Origin: Phoronis australis
Taxonomy: Eukaryota; Phoronida; Phoronidae
Assembly (NCBI GenBank): GCA_002633005.1
Contig: NMRA01000191.1
Span: 582,077 to 642,076, forward strand
Length of the DNA: 60,000 bases
Reading direction: 5' to 3'
Shown piece after piece: positions 10,301-23,007 of this stretch; position 1 is the first letter of the stretch, and each line of letters opens with the position of its first letter. The translations under genes and the position numbers were made by a program. The notes beneath the pieces are model-generated. The model did no database searches, had not been told where the DNA came from, and saw nothing but the letters and a program-made list of their open reading frames with translations.

Positions 10301-13116
10301 TAATTACTTAGATGGAAACAGTGCAGACTTTTATGTGTTCCTAAACTATGTTACCTAACAAATTGGGATAGTATGATCTAATTATAGTATGTTGTTGTGC
10401 CTTGCAAATCTTGATTTATTTTATCCTGACATCTCTATTGCTTAGGTAGAAAGTATGGACTACTTATGTAAGGGCTAAACAAATGAAAATCGAGTACTGT
10501 GGAACAATAAAAACATTTTGATGGACGGAGGGTTATATTTTTCAACAGTCTTCTTGAGGCAAGCATCATTTTTGTGAAGGACGTTTTTAATTTTGAAAAC
10601 AAATTCCGTCCCTGGAATATATTGGACGGAAGACATAAGCTTTCTAATTGGATTAACTATGCTGCTTTAGACTGAGACGTGGAATAAAGGTAAAACTCAA
10701 GCCTTCCAGGTCAAAGTGTGTAGTCGTTACATATAATAACTCCTCAGTTTTCTAACAATATCTTAATTTCCAAAATTGTTCCATCTCAGGATATACAGGT
10801 AGAATACAGCAAAGTCGTACTCACGTTTTTGCCCACAAACTCTTGTTGCTTCCTTACTGTTACATATAAGCAAGGTTTACACAAAAAGTGTTCTCAAAAG
10901 ATGATATTAGTTAGTGAGGAAAAGTGTGCATTTTGTGGAGCTGTTTTAAAGTTTAATGAATTTGTGGAATGTGGCTTTGGGAGACTTTTGTGGTACTTTT
11001 AAGTTGCACAAGACGATTTAATCTTGAATAAAATGTTATTTTGAAGGAGAATATGGGGTATGAAATAAAAAGAAATGTGGTTCATAAGCAAACTTTATTA
11101 ACAGTCAACACATGTGTATACATAATAACTACAACTAAATAGCTGTGAAACAATCTCTTTAAGTATTTGTCAATAATTCATTTAGAATTGCCGGAGAGAC
11201 CGAAGGAACCTTAGTAATATAGAAGTTAAAAGTATTACCTGTATAATTGCTGTATGCTAAGAAAAGTTCAACTGTATCTAAATGTTTTTCACAAACCCCT
11301 ATTACTTATCTGCAACAATCATGATTTTATAAGTTAGATGATGTGTTCGTGTGTGTGTTCCTGCGTGAGTGTGCGAGTGTCTGTGCACGCGCGTGTAGAA
11401 ATGATATTTTATGGTAAGCACTCATTTCCCTTGAGGTGTTTGCTTTATTTTGAGAAATAAATATTAAAAAATGCAATCAAATGTTATTCAGTGAAATGAT
11501 TTCTAGGGAAAAAACGGATGCACTATATATTACTATATTACTGTGGAGAGAGGGAACTACCCGTAATGGACAGTCGCTTAGTCGTTTACCAAATTCAGCC
11601 CCACCTAATAAAAATTTCTGGCTTTGCCAGTGGTGGGATTTTATTGACAGGTCTGTGTATTTAGCGAACATCTACACAGCTTTAGACTTTAACTCAGTAA
11701 AAGTTTATGCTTTCTGCATGTGGAACACTTTAAAAATTTGATTGATGACTTTTTACCAATCTATTATTAATTGGGTCATGTGATCATGTGGTTTTAATAA
11801 ACTTCATCAAAATACAAAAGGTACATGATCAAAATTTTTCAAACTGAGATTTGAAAAACGCCGAGATTGCTGGAATATCATTTCTTTTTTGTGTTATGCA
11901 ACTTTGACTTTTTCATGAAAATCATAAAAGTCCAATATTTTGATAGCCTTTTTGCAAAAGAGGAACATTTTTAAAACCATTCCTGAGATTTTGGAGAACA
12001 AGAGTACCCGAGTATCTGAGATATGATGTTCCAAAGTTAGCCAAATGTGGACATTTTTCTAGGGTCCTACATAGCCTAAGCTTTAATGTACCCTATAGAA
12101 ATGAAGAGATTTGATATTTAAGCAGCGCCGCTTAGGGCGAATTGCGTGTTAGGCATAGACGATAGTGTTGACTTCGTCAAAAGTCTTTTATTGTCCCATT
12201 CTTATTCCCACTTCCTCCGCCCTATGCCCCCGGCACGTTCCATTCAGTCTCTGTATGTCAGGCATTTTGCACCGAGCTTTTGGCCCGCCACAGGGGACTC
12301 AGCCATCAAAATGAAAATTAGGCCTACGCGTCAGCGCACACGGATAATAAACCTATCGCAAGCTCCGCCCCCTTGCGAAATTTCCACAAACAAATAATAA
12401 GTTATACCAAGTAACGTGTTGTTTGTCGGGTAAAATGGCGGCTTGGAAACTAAGGTGTTTCAAAAATGCTACGTTCTAATTGGTCAGTTAAGCCGTCTCT
12501 CGAAATCCTGGCGATAGGTCAATTGCGAAATGAAGTCTTCTTCAAGTGAACTATATAGCTGAGCAAACAGCTCACGCTAACCGAAGGTGTCAAGACACGA
12601 ATTGGATGAACCAAGCTTGCCGCTGGTCCGATCAGCTGTGACAGCTTGAGATAGCTTGTACCTATCCGTCTGCGCTGGCTCTAAGGTCGGTATTCATTGT
12701 ATTTTCTTTTAGATTGGCTTAAGTTCATTTTATTAGAGCCACGCCTTGAACCTATATGTTGAAAGGTTAGGCTCCAGGGTCCCTGATACATTAATTGCTT
12801 TTGGGCTGTTTCAAAATCCCCAGTTAAAACACGGGTACCCGAGTTTCTGATGGCTGCGGAAAACTGATACACAGGGTGTACCAAATATGTACTCAGTACA
12901 ACGTCGGAAGTTTAAATTCTGTTCCAGTGGATCTGCGCCCGGGTCTACAGTACTGTTACACCTTGCTGTGAAAGTGGGTGCGTGAGACATCACGCGCACT
13001 GTATGTACGGGGATGGCAAGCAAGCGACTCTTTAGATAACGAAAATTTATTGGGCAATACTACTGGAAAATAAAAAACATCAAGTGAAGGAAGTTTAAAG
13101 ACAAACAATCCTATAA
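10301..13116. other. No gene seen; GT-rich low-complexity patch at 11340-11400
   Basis: About 2.8 kb without a convincing frame. At 11340-11400 is a degenerate GT/TG run (gtgtgtgtgttcctgcgtga and similar). The 80-90-residue frames at 11481-11741 and 12146-12397 show no known motif or codon signal I can support. Confidence 0.4.
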
Positions 13117-13740
13117 AGGTCTTCAAAAGAAATACTATTCGTATAATACGATGGGAAAAACTAGCGACATTTCATTGTTATAAAACTATCAGAAGTCTTC
13201 CCTTTATGTAATTCAAAAATGATCTTCAAGTTCTTCAAACGTCCATCCTTTCGATGACGGTCTATCCTATAGTTTGTCAATGCAATCCCAGTGTCATACC
13301 TAGATTGTTTGTGCCGAGTGTCTTCATACTGTTGTGCATTGTATGGATTTGTTTAGTGGATTTTGAAAGTCGTTTTCTTCAATTCGTAAATAATTGACAG
13401 GCCAGATACATTGAAGGGCAAAGGGGTAATTGTCCGGGGTAAATGACCCTGTGTGAAAGGCTTTATAATAAAAATGGGAAAGAGTGACCTTCCAAGAAGT
13501 GACCTTCCTTGACTTAAAATAAACGATTTCACAAAAAACCAGAAAAATAGTACCAATCGGTTCCATCACTGGTCGCTCAGACTCCGTGATTAGCCCCTTA
13601 CGAACAAGCTCCCTCCAAGTGCTGCCCCCCTAAATATGAACGGATTTATAATTTCAAAGACAGGAAATGAGCAGCAACCGGTGCTATCTATTAATTTTTA
13701 TCAAGTGATTCTCAATTCAAACAAAAAAGTATGCCGCCGT
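13117..13740 (+). repeat. Dispersed repeat, copy 1 (unclassified)
   Basis: Blocks here recur in the same order at 42538-43640: the segments around TTCAAAAGAAATACTATTC, ATCCTTTCGATGACGGTC and GAAAAGAGTGACxxTTC, a region of AAGTGACC, and GAAATGxGCAGCAA. Spacing differs because the second copy carries an inserted hairpin MITE. No coding capacity was recognised. Confidence 0.55.
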
Positions 13741-14660
13741 CAATTTTTTTGCTTATTTTCAACTTGTCAATATTATTGTGCACAGGAGTGGATTCTGACC
13801 ATTGGTTAAACTTGTGAAAACACTAATTGTCCTTTTTATGCTGTTTTAGTTTTATTACCATGTAACTTTTTGGCTTTGCCAACTAAGTAACTTTTTGGCT
13901 TTTTACATTGAATTCTCAATATTATTGAAAACCCCTAGCTATCTTTTCATGCAACTTAGTCGCTGTTTGTTGTCATGGAACTATGGACTCGGATTTTAGT
14001 TAGATCATTAGAAAATGTAATTAGTGAAAGAGGAGCTCTTAACCAAGATAAAATGACGGTAAAAGATTAAGTCTGCGACTAAGCGACACAAATAAGCAAA
14101 ATATGCAGGGAACTTAGTTGAGTCCCTATTTGGGACTGTTTCATGCAACCGGGCACAGAACATTGTTATCATGTCGAGTAATTTCCATGTAAAAACTACA
14201 TCCCCCTTGGTAATATTCACTTACTGTAAATCGCTATATCATTACCGTAGAGGTGTGTATTTAAGTGCATGTGCTTGCACTCAAAATTGTGCATTTTCAA
14301 AAGATTTCTGCTCAGGTGTTGCACACATAATAGATGCGTCCACCTGGGCTCCATCATATCTTCCTGGCTTCACTTAGAAGCACAACCATGCGTTTCTTAC
14401 ATAGCATTAGGTTTACTTTGCTCCATGGCTAGATTCAACTGCTTGCGCCAATTGAATGTAAGTCCAGCTTCACTCGAGCGCGTGTGCATAAATGGGCACA
14501 TTCGCTGAACAAACACATTTCTTTTTCCCTTTGTTGACACCAAGTCGAAGCCAGGCGTTAAACTGCTGGTTCAGACGACCAGTTCTCATTCTCAGGTTTG
14601 AGCGTGCGCGACTTCACTTACTTTGGTTGGGTTTTCTGGATGCTTTGTTGTGAACGTTTT
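13741..14660. other. No gene seen
   Basis: Short overlapping frames only (14008-14220 minus, 14171-14508 plus), with no recognisable motif. The right part could be 3' UTR of the minus-strand frame that ends at 14661. Confidence 0.4.
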
Positions 14661-15316
14661 TCATCTCTTGATCCGTTTTTCTGTTCGACATGATTCCTGT
14701 TGTAGCCTGTCTCGTACTGCTCTAATGTTAGATATGTTCTTGGGTTGACTCATCGCCCGAAAGAAATTGACACGACCTGGCTTGGGTTGATAGTCGGAAA
14801 CTAAACTAGTAAGTGGTTTTGCGTTGTCGTTATCCACTGTTTCGAGTCCGCAGTCTTTGGCGGGTTTTTGGGTGTGCTTTTCCTTTGCAAAATCCAATGA
14901 CTTAGCTCTCCCCGCCTCTTTTTATCTGGAACTTCTTCGAGGTATTGTGCACTTGATTCAGCTACTTTACTTCCCAACACGTTCAGTTGAATTAATCCGC
15001 CCGTTTCCTTTAATACTTCGCTAGTTGACGTGTTCAATTCTTTACCCCTACCTCTGTAATTAATCGGTGGAAGGGCAATGTGTCGCCTGTACTTTGTGAG
15101 CGAATCTGAATTGCATCTATTAGGATGTACTGGAAAACTACCTTTTCTGTTTAGCACCACTTTCTGATAGTAACCAAGGTCAGCTTTCATGACCTTCTGC
15201 CCCCTGTCGATGTAACTTCTCACGTGCTGAAGTCGAATATCCTCGCGTACATTATTTCTCAACACCCCGTCGTCGTATTCCGAGCGAACGGTAAATCCGC
15301 AGCGTATTTTTCTCAT
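14661..15316 (-). CDS. Unrecognised protein-coding region, interrupted by a 1-nt frame break
   Basis: A real ATG at 15316 opens a 171-codon frame. Its last ~37 codons look random, while the next frame, open from just after 14924 to the stop at 14661, continues with protein-like composition (VRDRLQQESCRTEKR at its end). The switch point is the run GATAAAAAGAGGCGGGGAGA at about 14907-14926, so a single base missing from a homopolymer would explain it. The combined length would be near 218 codons. The product is basic and Asn/Arg/Lys-rich, with no membrane segment or cysteine finger. I do not recognise the family. It could be a host gene with an assembly error, a pseudogene, or one exon of a larger gene. 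A short upstream ATG overlaps the start. Confidence 0.45.
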
Positions 15317-17430
15317 GTTTTATCCATTTTAGAATTGGCACTTGATCAGCATGTTTGAAGACGCGTCGCCCTGCTGCAAAATAGGGTGACTTTAAAACGT
15401 TGCCGTCGACGTGCCCTGAAGGAGTGTTTAATAGTGCGAGAAGTTCAGTTACGATTGGATTTCAAGTCACTACACTAACGTTTCGGCGTCGGAGATTTTA
15501 AAAAAGAGCCCTGGGCAGCTAAGCACACTCGGGCACTGAGTGTGCGAATGTGCCAGCTTACAAAATCAGAGCCTGGTGATGCTCTGATGCACTGCATATA
15601 CGGGGAAGTGCTCATGTCCGTCTGGCACCGGGCTCCTGTAAAAAATAGAGCATTTACTATCTTAAAATTGTTTCCTACCTATATGGTTCCTTGTCCCTAT
15701 TTGCTTAGGTTACAAATGTTTCTTGACTTGGAAGGAATTACGTTTCACTAGTGGATGAGACCGGGCCCTATCCGAGGTCGTAGTCGGAGAGAATTTGCCG
15801 TAGGTCTTGATGACATTTTATTTCCTGAAGTACAGCAGTTTGAGAGTGGCCTAACCGATAGGGACCCCTATGGATCTGCGCCTATAGAAAATTGGATCGT
15901 CAACATTTGCAGATAACTCATTGCACACTCGTGTACTTTTTTACTCACTGTTTGGTTAACTCACTTTTTGCATGTGATTGTAAAACGGCTGATTTCGGAC
16001 AGAGGCGCACTGGCCTCCGCCTACAGACGCAGGATCTTATTGCGTGCTTAAACGATAATTAAGTCTCACTGTATACATTTAATTCCTTTTTCCCGCCCTC
16101 TTTCGGTAAGGCACAGACAATTTCTTGGACTTCACTGTATTTTGGCGAATGCAACACAGGCCCACCCATTTCAAGACCTACACCATTTCTATACAGTTCG
16201 CTATTTGGGGATCGTAATCATCGTATGTTATCACTATAGTTTCCAGAATCCAATTTGCATCAAAATTCATTGCATAAATTTTTACATGATTAGCTTACAG
16301 TGAATAGTTCCGACAAATGTTACGCCACGCCCACCATGGTTACCGTTGCGATGACTCACAAGCGGAAAACAAATATGGCGGAAGTGCCCTGTATACGTAC
16401 TAGAACAACATGTTTTTTTTCGTTGTGTTACCGGAATGGGTCTTCAGAATCACAGAGAGTCCCAGGGGGGAAATTTATTGATACACTCAGTGGCATATGG
16501 ACAGTTTCAAGACACAAGTCCATTTATAAAATTTTAATTCAATCACACCAACTGAGGTTTAACTAAGATCGATCCAAACAGCCAGGTGATGTGGTTGGCG
16601 CTACGTACACGTATAGTCAGATGATACTGCACTGAAGTTGGGTGACACAAAACCATAATTCGTAGGTGGGTGATAAAACACAACTGACCATAGCTAATAT
16701 CATTCGCGCACCCAGGATGTGGGGGTATTTGGCTAAGTAGGCAAAAAGGTCGACCTCAGAGAAACAAAAACTCATAAGAAATTAAAAAACTAGGCAAAAG
16801 TCCAATAAAAAGGCAATTTTTTTAGAGTTTTCTAAGCTGCGCTACATCCGAAAACCGGCGAGACAGCTAACAAGCGTTCTCTCAAGCAATGGCATGTCTA
16901 AAAATATCTTACAGCCTTAGTTTAATGTTTGAGTATCATCTACAATCCTTTGTGAATCCTACGGATAACGAAGGGCAATATTTTAACGCACACAAATCGT
17001 CTCCCGAGTTCAAAATAACGCCACTGTCAGAACTGAATAAGTCAGTGCAGGCCTATCACTCCAGTAACCTCCAGGATTTATGCAGGGGTTATTTACTTGA
17101 GTATAATGCATGTGCTGAAGTTTATTACGATTGTTTCTCGATCGCTTTCCGCTGTTAACTGTACTACCGAAGCAAACATGCCTAGTAGAATTAAAACACA
17201 TAGTTAGTACTATATACTTGAGGTTCATGGCAATAGGTACGTCACGGATTACACCTCGACACTCGAATCTAGCTGTATTTACCCACAATGCCGTAAACAT
17301 TCATCGGGCACATTTGCTCTCTCGTTTTCGAGCCACTGGAGTTTCACATGTTATTTGTTGTTGTCTGATTCTGAACAAGTTTTTTCTCGGTTGCACTACT
17401 CTATTCGTTCTCCCTATGCTAACGACGTAT
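15317..17430. other. No gene seen
   Basis: The frames at 15542-15751, 16300-16566, 16889-17158 and 17010-17300 overlap on both strands and show no family motif. None is annotated as a gene. Confidence 0.4.
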
Positions 17431-17729
17431 TACGGTAAAGTCGCGCGATTTTCGGACACACAAAATTAATTCCAATAGAAAAAATCATTCTTGGACGAAT
17501 CTCGCGAAACATCGTTTTTGTGGTGTCCGAATTTGGCGGACCTCCACATTTAGGTTTCCGCTTGTGTCCGAATTTCGTGGGTGTACATTATTTCGACGAG
17601 TTGTCGCAGTATCAACATTGCCGGCTCGGCTATGACTCGGTCATTTGATAGCAGTATAGTTGCTAGTCAATGAGACTCAAGCGGTCTGCGCCATTAACTT
17701 TTGAAAAACGGGATTTCCCAATAAGAAAT

Positions 17730-18170
17730 GTGCGTAGTCGACGCACAAAGAACGTTCCCGACAAGTGTTGGTTCTTCTTTTCAAGAATGCGCTTTCTCAA
17801 TATGAAACATTGGGCTTGCATTGCCGATGCTCAAAAACCGTTCTCGACAAGTGACGATTTTTTTTCTTCAAAAATGCGCTATCTCACTTGAAATATCGGC
17901 CTGCGTTGTGAAAAAAAGAGTGTTCTTGGTGACAAATATGGGCTTTCCAATGAGTGGTTCTAGTTTGCGTTGTTGACGCACATGAAATGTTCCAGACAAC
18001 TGATGATTCTCTTTTGTAAAAATGCGTTTCCTCAATAAAAAAATGTCGAGTTTGCTTTGTCAACGCACAAAGAGCGCCCTGATAAGTCTTTTTTCAATGT
18101 CGTTTCCCAATAAAAAGCTGGACTTGCGTATTCGACGCACAAAGCATGCGCTTTCTCAATATTAACGAAT
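17730..18170 (+). repeat. Degenerate ~85-bp subterminal tandem repeat with a palindromic core
   Basis: Five or so units carry the words GACGCACAAAGAACGTTC, CGACAAGTG, AAAATGCGCTTTCTCAAT and a 15-bp near-palindrome of form TGCGTNGNCNACGCA (for example around 17730, 17975, 18055 and 18130). Two units are also present at the corresponding end of copy B (27590-27690, reverse orientation). They lie inside the left end of element A. Confidence 0.75.
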
Positions 18171-19798
18171 TTTGCGTTAAATGTAACAGTAATGGGTGTG
18201 GGAACGAGTGCAATGAAGAAAGTGATGAACAATGACTAGAACAGAGTATACAATATAATATTTGTTAAACGCTTCTATACGTCTGCTAGTTACAAACCGA
18301 AACTCAAGTTAACTTTGAAACCTTATTTCCATATTAACTGAAAGATCCGTTTCATCATGGAAACGTCGAATGAACAATTTTCCAAAGTAGGTTGCAAAGA
18401 CAATCATGATAGTAAAATGAGTAGTTTCTCATCCACTCGTGATCCCCATTCGTCGCTCTGGTAGTCATCTGAATTGTTGAAGAAGCGCATCGGACTCGGG
18501 ACCACTGTCGTTCTACATGATTGTTTAAGCCTACTGCAAACGATGAGAATGTGGCGATTCGTACAGTGCTGCGCGCCTGAAGACACGATTTACTAACATA
18601 TTGTATGTAGAAGGGCGCGGTCTAGATAGCGAATGCAATTTCAAATGCTACCAACATCAAATTCACCCAACTGTTTTTTTACAGTTAAAACATTTCTCAT
18701 CCACAGCCTTTGAAACGCCCAATGTTAACTCAATGATACACTGGCACGTCTTCATGCAACTGAGGTGACCTAACACATCTGGGTTCGCTACGTTTTTTTA
18801 TCACAGGCTTAACTGCTGACAGTGAAAACTCTTGTGAAATATGTTTGAGGATGAAATGAAACTGATAATCGTTAACATTTTCTGATAATCTGGGCGGAAG
18901 ATAACGGGGCCGTTTCTTCTGATCGTCACCAGTTGAACTCCGTCCACGGACATCACCAATTTAGCGCAGCTCTCCTTCAGTCACTACTAATTTTCACCCC
19001 CCCCCGCCTCCTTCTGCGTACCAATGTCGATTTTGTGTCACTAATTTTACGGGTGTCGTCTAGGTGCACCCCCCCAAGACCGTAGTTGCGCACGTTGATA
19101 CAATAGGTTTCCCGGCAGATCACTACTGTTAGAAGAATCGACTAGTGACGATCTGAAAAGAAAAACGAAAACATTGGGACAGCGTAAACTCATGAAGGAC
19201 GTAAACCAGGCAATTCAAGAATCGGTTTACTATTTATATACTTAATTTTCAACTTCTTCCTTAATATATAATAATCAATTACAATCCATCTATGTCGACC
19301 GTTTTCATTTCATTGCGTCATATATTCGTTAGTTACGAACAATGGTTCCTATAGTTCTTCTTACAGGTCTCTACTGATGGACGTCACACACTTCTGCTAA
19401 ATTTTAAAGTATGAACAGCCGCGAGTTTACTGAAGTCTCATTATAAGTACAGAAGTGTTGTTGAAGAATAACAGTGACCATCTGAAGAGGGAATACATAA
19501 CGAAATAAAACTTTAGGAAACACCAAACAAAAATCAAAACAACACTTACCTGTTACAATAACTCCTTAAACGCGAACGTATTGACCGACTTGCATGAACG
19601 GAATGTTAGTTGAACATATTAGTAGAACAAAACTGTCTCGATGAAATTTTCATAGTTTACAGGTTTGAGAAGATCCACCGTAGATTTCCGTATGTAAGTC
19701 CACCTGTCAGCTTCCAGGCCCGTTGCATCGGACTACAGGTCCTGTATTGTTGTTAGTCTACCCCTAGGACCACAAGAAGCAACGACTATTCAACTGAC

Positions 19799-20020
19799 TT
19801 GTCATTTTTGAAATTGGTGGAGGATTTTCTTAGTCGCCGCAGACAGAGTGTGCCACAGGGTCCCAATGTCCTTGTCCGGATTCATCTTAATCTTGGGACA
19901 CCATGGCGTCCAGGGTGTTGTACTTCAGACGGTACAAGGCGCGAATTAACACGACCACAAGTACACAGACCAGTGGATAAGCAAGCAAAATTGGGTCGCC
20001 GCAATTTCAATCTTTCTTAG
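19799..20020 (+). CDS. Short frame kept open in both copies of the 4-kb element (hypothetical)
   Basis: The frame ends at the same stop as its counterpart on the minus strand at 24916-25122 in copy B. Over 67 residues the two differ at about a dozen positions (shared words include VEDFLS, RIHLNLGTPW/RIHLHLGTPW and PGCCTSDGT). The start is a TTG, so a true start is not established. It could be an exon of a lost element protein. The conservation may also just reflect limited divergence of the copies. No known domain. Confidence 0.25.
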   Translation: MSFLKLVEDFLSRRRQSVPQGPNVLVRIHLNLGTPWRPGCCTSDGTRRELTRPQVHRPVDKQAKLGRRNFNLS

Positions 20021-20557
20021 GTCTATATAGGGGTAAAGCTCGTAACGCTAGGACGTCGCTAAAATGCAAGAATTCATGAGATTACTTGATATATTGTCGT
20101 GTATTTTAATTGTAAACACATGATTTGGGCTCTGAGATTTTTCTAGTCCCAAGATAGCTACTGAACTCTACCCTAGCCTGCGTCCAGGGGCGCAAGGGTG
20201 AGAATCTCACGAGTACGCAAGACTGAAGACTTCGAGAAGTATGATCAGGCATTGCAAGCGAAGCACACGATCACAATAGCTTCCTAAGCAAGATTCTTGC
20301 ATCTGCGATGCATATCGGAGACCTAGGCCTACAGGGAATTTGTAAGGGTAGTGACGCGTGGCGACGTGGATGTATCTAGTTTTTGATATGTGTTATAGTA
20401 CAGAACAAAGTATTTTGCGAGCGAATGGGCACTTACACAACATAAGACAAGGATGTTACATGTATGTCTCGCCGCGCGTCGTTTGTGCTGGGCTTTGTAC
20501 TGCTAAACACGCAACGGCGTTCTTACATTAGCAACTGCACTGAAAAACGAAAGACGT

Positions 20558-20740
20558 TTGAACTGCATACAGATTTTTAGTGAAACATTTTTGTTTCAAC
20601 CCAAAAATTGCGTTGTCAGAAGTACTGAATGTTGTATGGAGTCAGTGGTGACTCATTCCTTGCAAACTGTTCCATTCAAAATTGTTAAGCAAGCCCAGAA
20701 CTGTTGCACGAAGATTTCAATCATTCGTTGGGATACAGGT
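20558..20740 (+). CDS. Candidate exon with conserved splice donor in element A (hypothetical)
   Basis: The frame contains NCVVRSTECC and ends at a good donor, ATACAG|GTAAGTGG near 20739. Copy B has the same words on the minus strand and a matching donor, ATGCAG|GTAAGTGG, near 24210. A further shared donor-like site, ACAAG|GTAAGAATT, is near 21201 in A. This hints at an ancestral spliced gene in the element, now decayed. The function is unknown. Confidence 0.25.
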
Positions 20741-21784
20741 AAGTGGCAGCAAAACTTATTGTCCGACGATAGTTAATCGGCTGAAGAGGAAGAAGCATAA
20801 AATCTCCCGTGTACGACACAGCTTCGGTCGCCTGGGCTCACACGGTATGCGAATTAAGTTTGTTTTGTAACCAGCTTTGCTTTGGCTCCGCCTCATTTGG
20901 CTGCCGCTGTTACTATCTACACTACTTTGGACGCAAGATAAGTTTCTTAAACACGCAAGTTGATGTCAGACGTGCGAGTTCAATGTCACAGTCGGAAGTC
21001 GAACAGCATGGTCTAATGAAACCAGAGCACATATTATTGTCACGCTACAACGAAAAGTTTCAGCCTTCGGTGTATTTCCCATTTTTATTTTCATCAGAGA
21101 TTTTCGTCATGCGAGACTCGGTGATTCTTTTCATAGCTAAAGCGTCAAACACAAGCTAAACGCAAGCCAATCGAGTTATGGTCGTGAAATTGTCAAGACA
21201 AGGTAAGAATTTCAGAGCCCGTTATACCTTTTCTCGGATTCAAGCCTTATAGAGTAGTAATTATCCATTGAACGCTTTAGTGACACGAGAGTTGCGTGGA
21301 TCCGAAATTAGCGTTTCTAAACTTTCCCTTGTCAGAAAGTCGCGGGACAGAAACCGATGTTTATGACATTGTCCGAAATTCGAGGATTATTAAAAACAGT
21401 TTTTGGACCTTGTACGAATTTCGTGGACCATGAAATACTCATTTCGGGAATATTTGTTCTTGTCCCAAAATGGCGGGCCGTCCGAAAATCGCGCGACTTT
21501 ACCGTAAGTGTTGTGTTGAAGGCTGCAACACCGGCGTGAAAGTTTTATAAACTGGACAAATACCCGTGGATGCGTGATCTAAAATTCTTTGCCTTCCCGA
21601 CATTAATGAGAGACACGAGAATGTGCCTGATTTCAAAAACTAGATCACGTGCATTCTTATTTCCATAATAACGGCGAATAAAAGTCATCTATAATGCTTT
21701 CAAACATCCGATTCTGTTGAGTGACAATATCTGACGAGTGCAGTTTTCAAATGCATATTCTATGCTACTGTTACTGAGTGCCGA

Positions 21785-22225
21785 AGCGTGTCAGTTTACG
21801 TTCTTTCCAGGAACAGTGATGAAAAAATGCATGGAAAACTATGCCTCTACATTGTTGTTCTCAATGCAAAGTAAAGAATCGTGATCAGATAAATACATAC
21901 AAGGTTGGTTACATTTAATGTAACCGACATCACAACAGTCGCGTTTCAGATAACACTCTTTCCACGAATCGTCATGAAAAAATGCTTGAAAACTGTGCCT
22001 CTGAGTTGTTGTTCTCAATGCAGGATAAAGAATCGTTATCCGATAAATACATAAGTACACAGACTTTCTCTTGTACTACACAAGGTTGACTGCATTCAAT
22101 TCAACTGACATTACAATAGTCGCGTTTCAGTTTGCGTTCTTTCCAAGGATCGTCATGAAAAAATGCTTGAAATGCTATTCCCAGAAATTGTTGTTCACAA
22201 TGCTGGGTAAAGAATTGTTATCAGT
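21785..22225 (+). repeat. Three-copy tandem repeat, unit 156-181 bp
   Basis: Units start near 21785, 21941 and 22121, each with GTTTCAG...TTCTTTCCA..GATCGTCATGAAAAAATGC followed by TTGTTGTTCTCAATGC and AAAGAATCGTTATC. The interval between units 2 and 3 is longer because of about 25 extra bases. Confidence 0.85.
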
Positions 22226-23007
22226 TTTCTGTGTTTTTGATACTTTGACCCCGTTATCCTCAGAAATTTCTGGCAATATTTCCAATTTCTATTTATTATT
22301 ATTAGTGAGACCATGGATGAGTTAATCCAAACCACAAACTATTCCAGCAGCTACTACAATTTTTACAATACCTCAAAAATGAGATTTCATATTAAAATTT
22401 GACACTGATTTTGAGCGAAAACTGATGTGCCCGACTTTTAAATTATTTATCAGAGTAGGAATTGTTTAAACTACTGTACATTTTAATAATTTAACACAAG
22501 AAAGTAAACTGCAACGCATAGTGTGATCCAAATCCGTGACATAGGGTGTATCACCCATTTATGGCTTTTTGTCTGGTCTGAAGTGCACTGCACTCTTAAG
22601 ATAGGGAACTGGTTGGTTTTCTCATCGGAATGTGTGAATGAATAAGCTTATGAAAAACTAACGTTCATTGCACTGTAGTCATGATATGAATAAGAAAAAA
22701 CAAGAAAGTCAGTTTTAATATGGGTGTACCGTCTGTATTCGCCTTTTAACCGTTTTATTCATAAAAGGTACTTAGTCGGCACGCATCTGTTTGCAAATTT
22801 TATAATGAACACGCGATTTACTCCGTGGATGGGGGGACACAAGTTACTGCTGACCGGTCTTTAGTAGCTTTCGGTGCGATGATAGACTGAAGACTGTTTC
22901 GAGTTAATCACTTTATTAATTTCGGCCACACGTACTCAAGTCTACTCAAACAAAACGTACTACGTAATGTCTGTTCCATGCTGCACCTAGTGCTGCAAAA
23001 CCTTGAC

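Larger units (their letters stand above)
17431..21506 (+). mobile_element. 4.1-kb element, copy A, with perfect 27-bp terminal inverted repeats
   Basis: The left end begins TACGGTAAAGTCGCGCGA (17431). The right end at 21506 is its reverse complement, and the match is exact over 27 bases. The terminal TA on both sides is compatible with a TA target duplication. Inside both ends are iterated GTCCGAAATTCG-like words (17450-17585 and 21330-21500). A second copy in the opposite orientation lies at 23293-27715. No transposase domain is recognised. Short frames partly conserved in both copies are listed separately. I read it as a DNA transposon of unknown superfamily; a segmental inverted duplication is the alternative. 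Confidence 0.75.

Noticed and set aside
11340-11400. Clean GT microsatellite
   Set aside because: Too interrupted to count as a simple repeat; noted only as low complexity.
16300-16566. Start of another THAP-like gene (ATGGCGGAAGTGCCCTG context)
   Set aside because: Cysteine spacing does not fit the C2CH pattern and no second exon was seen.
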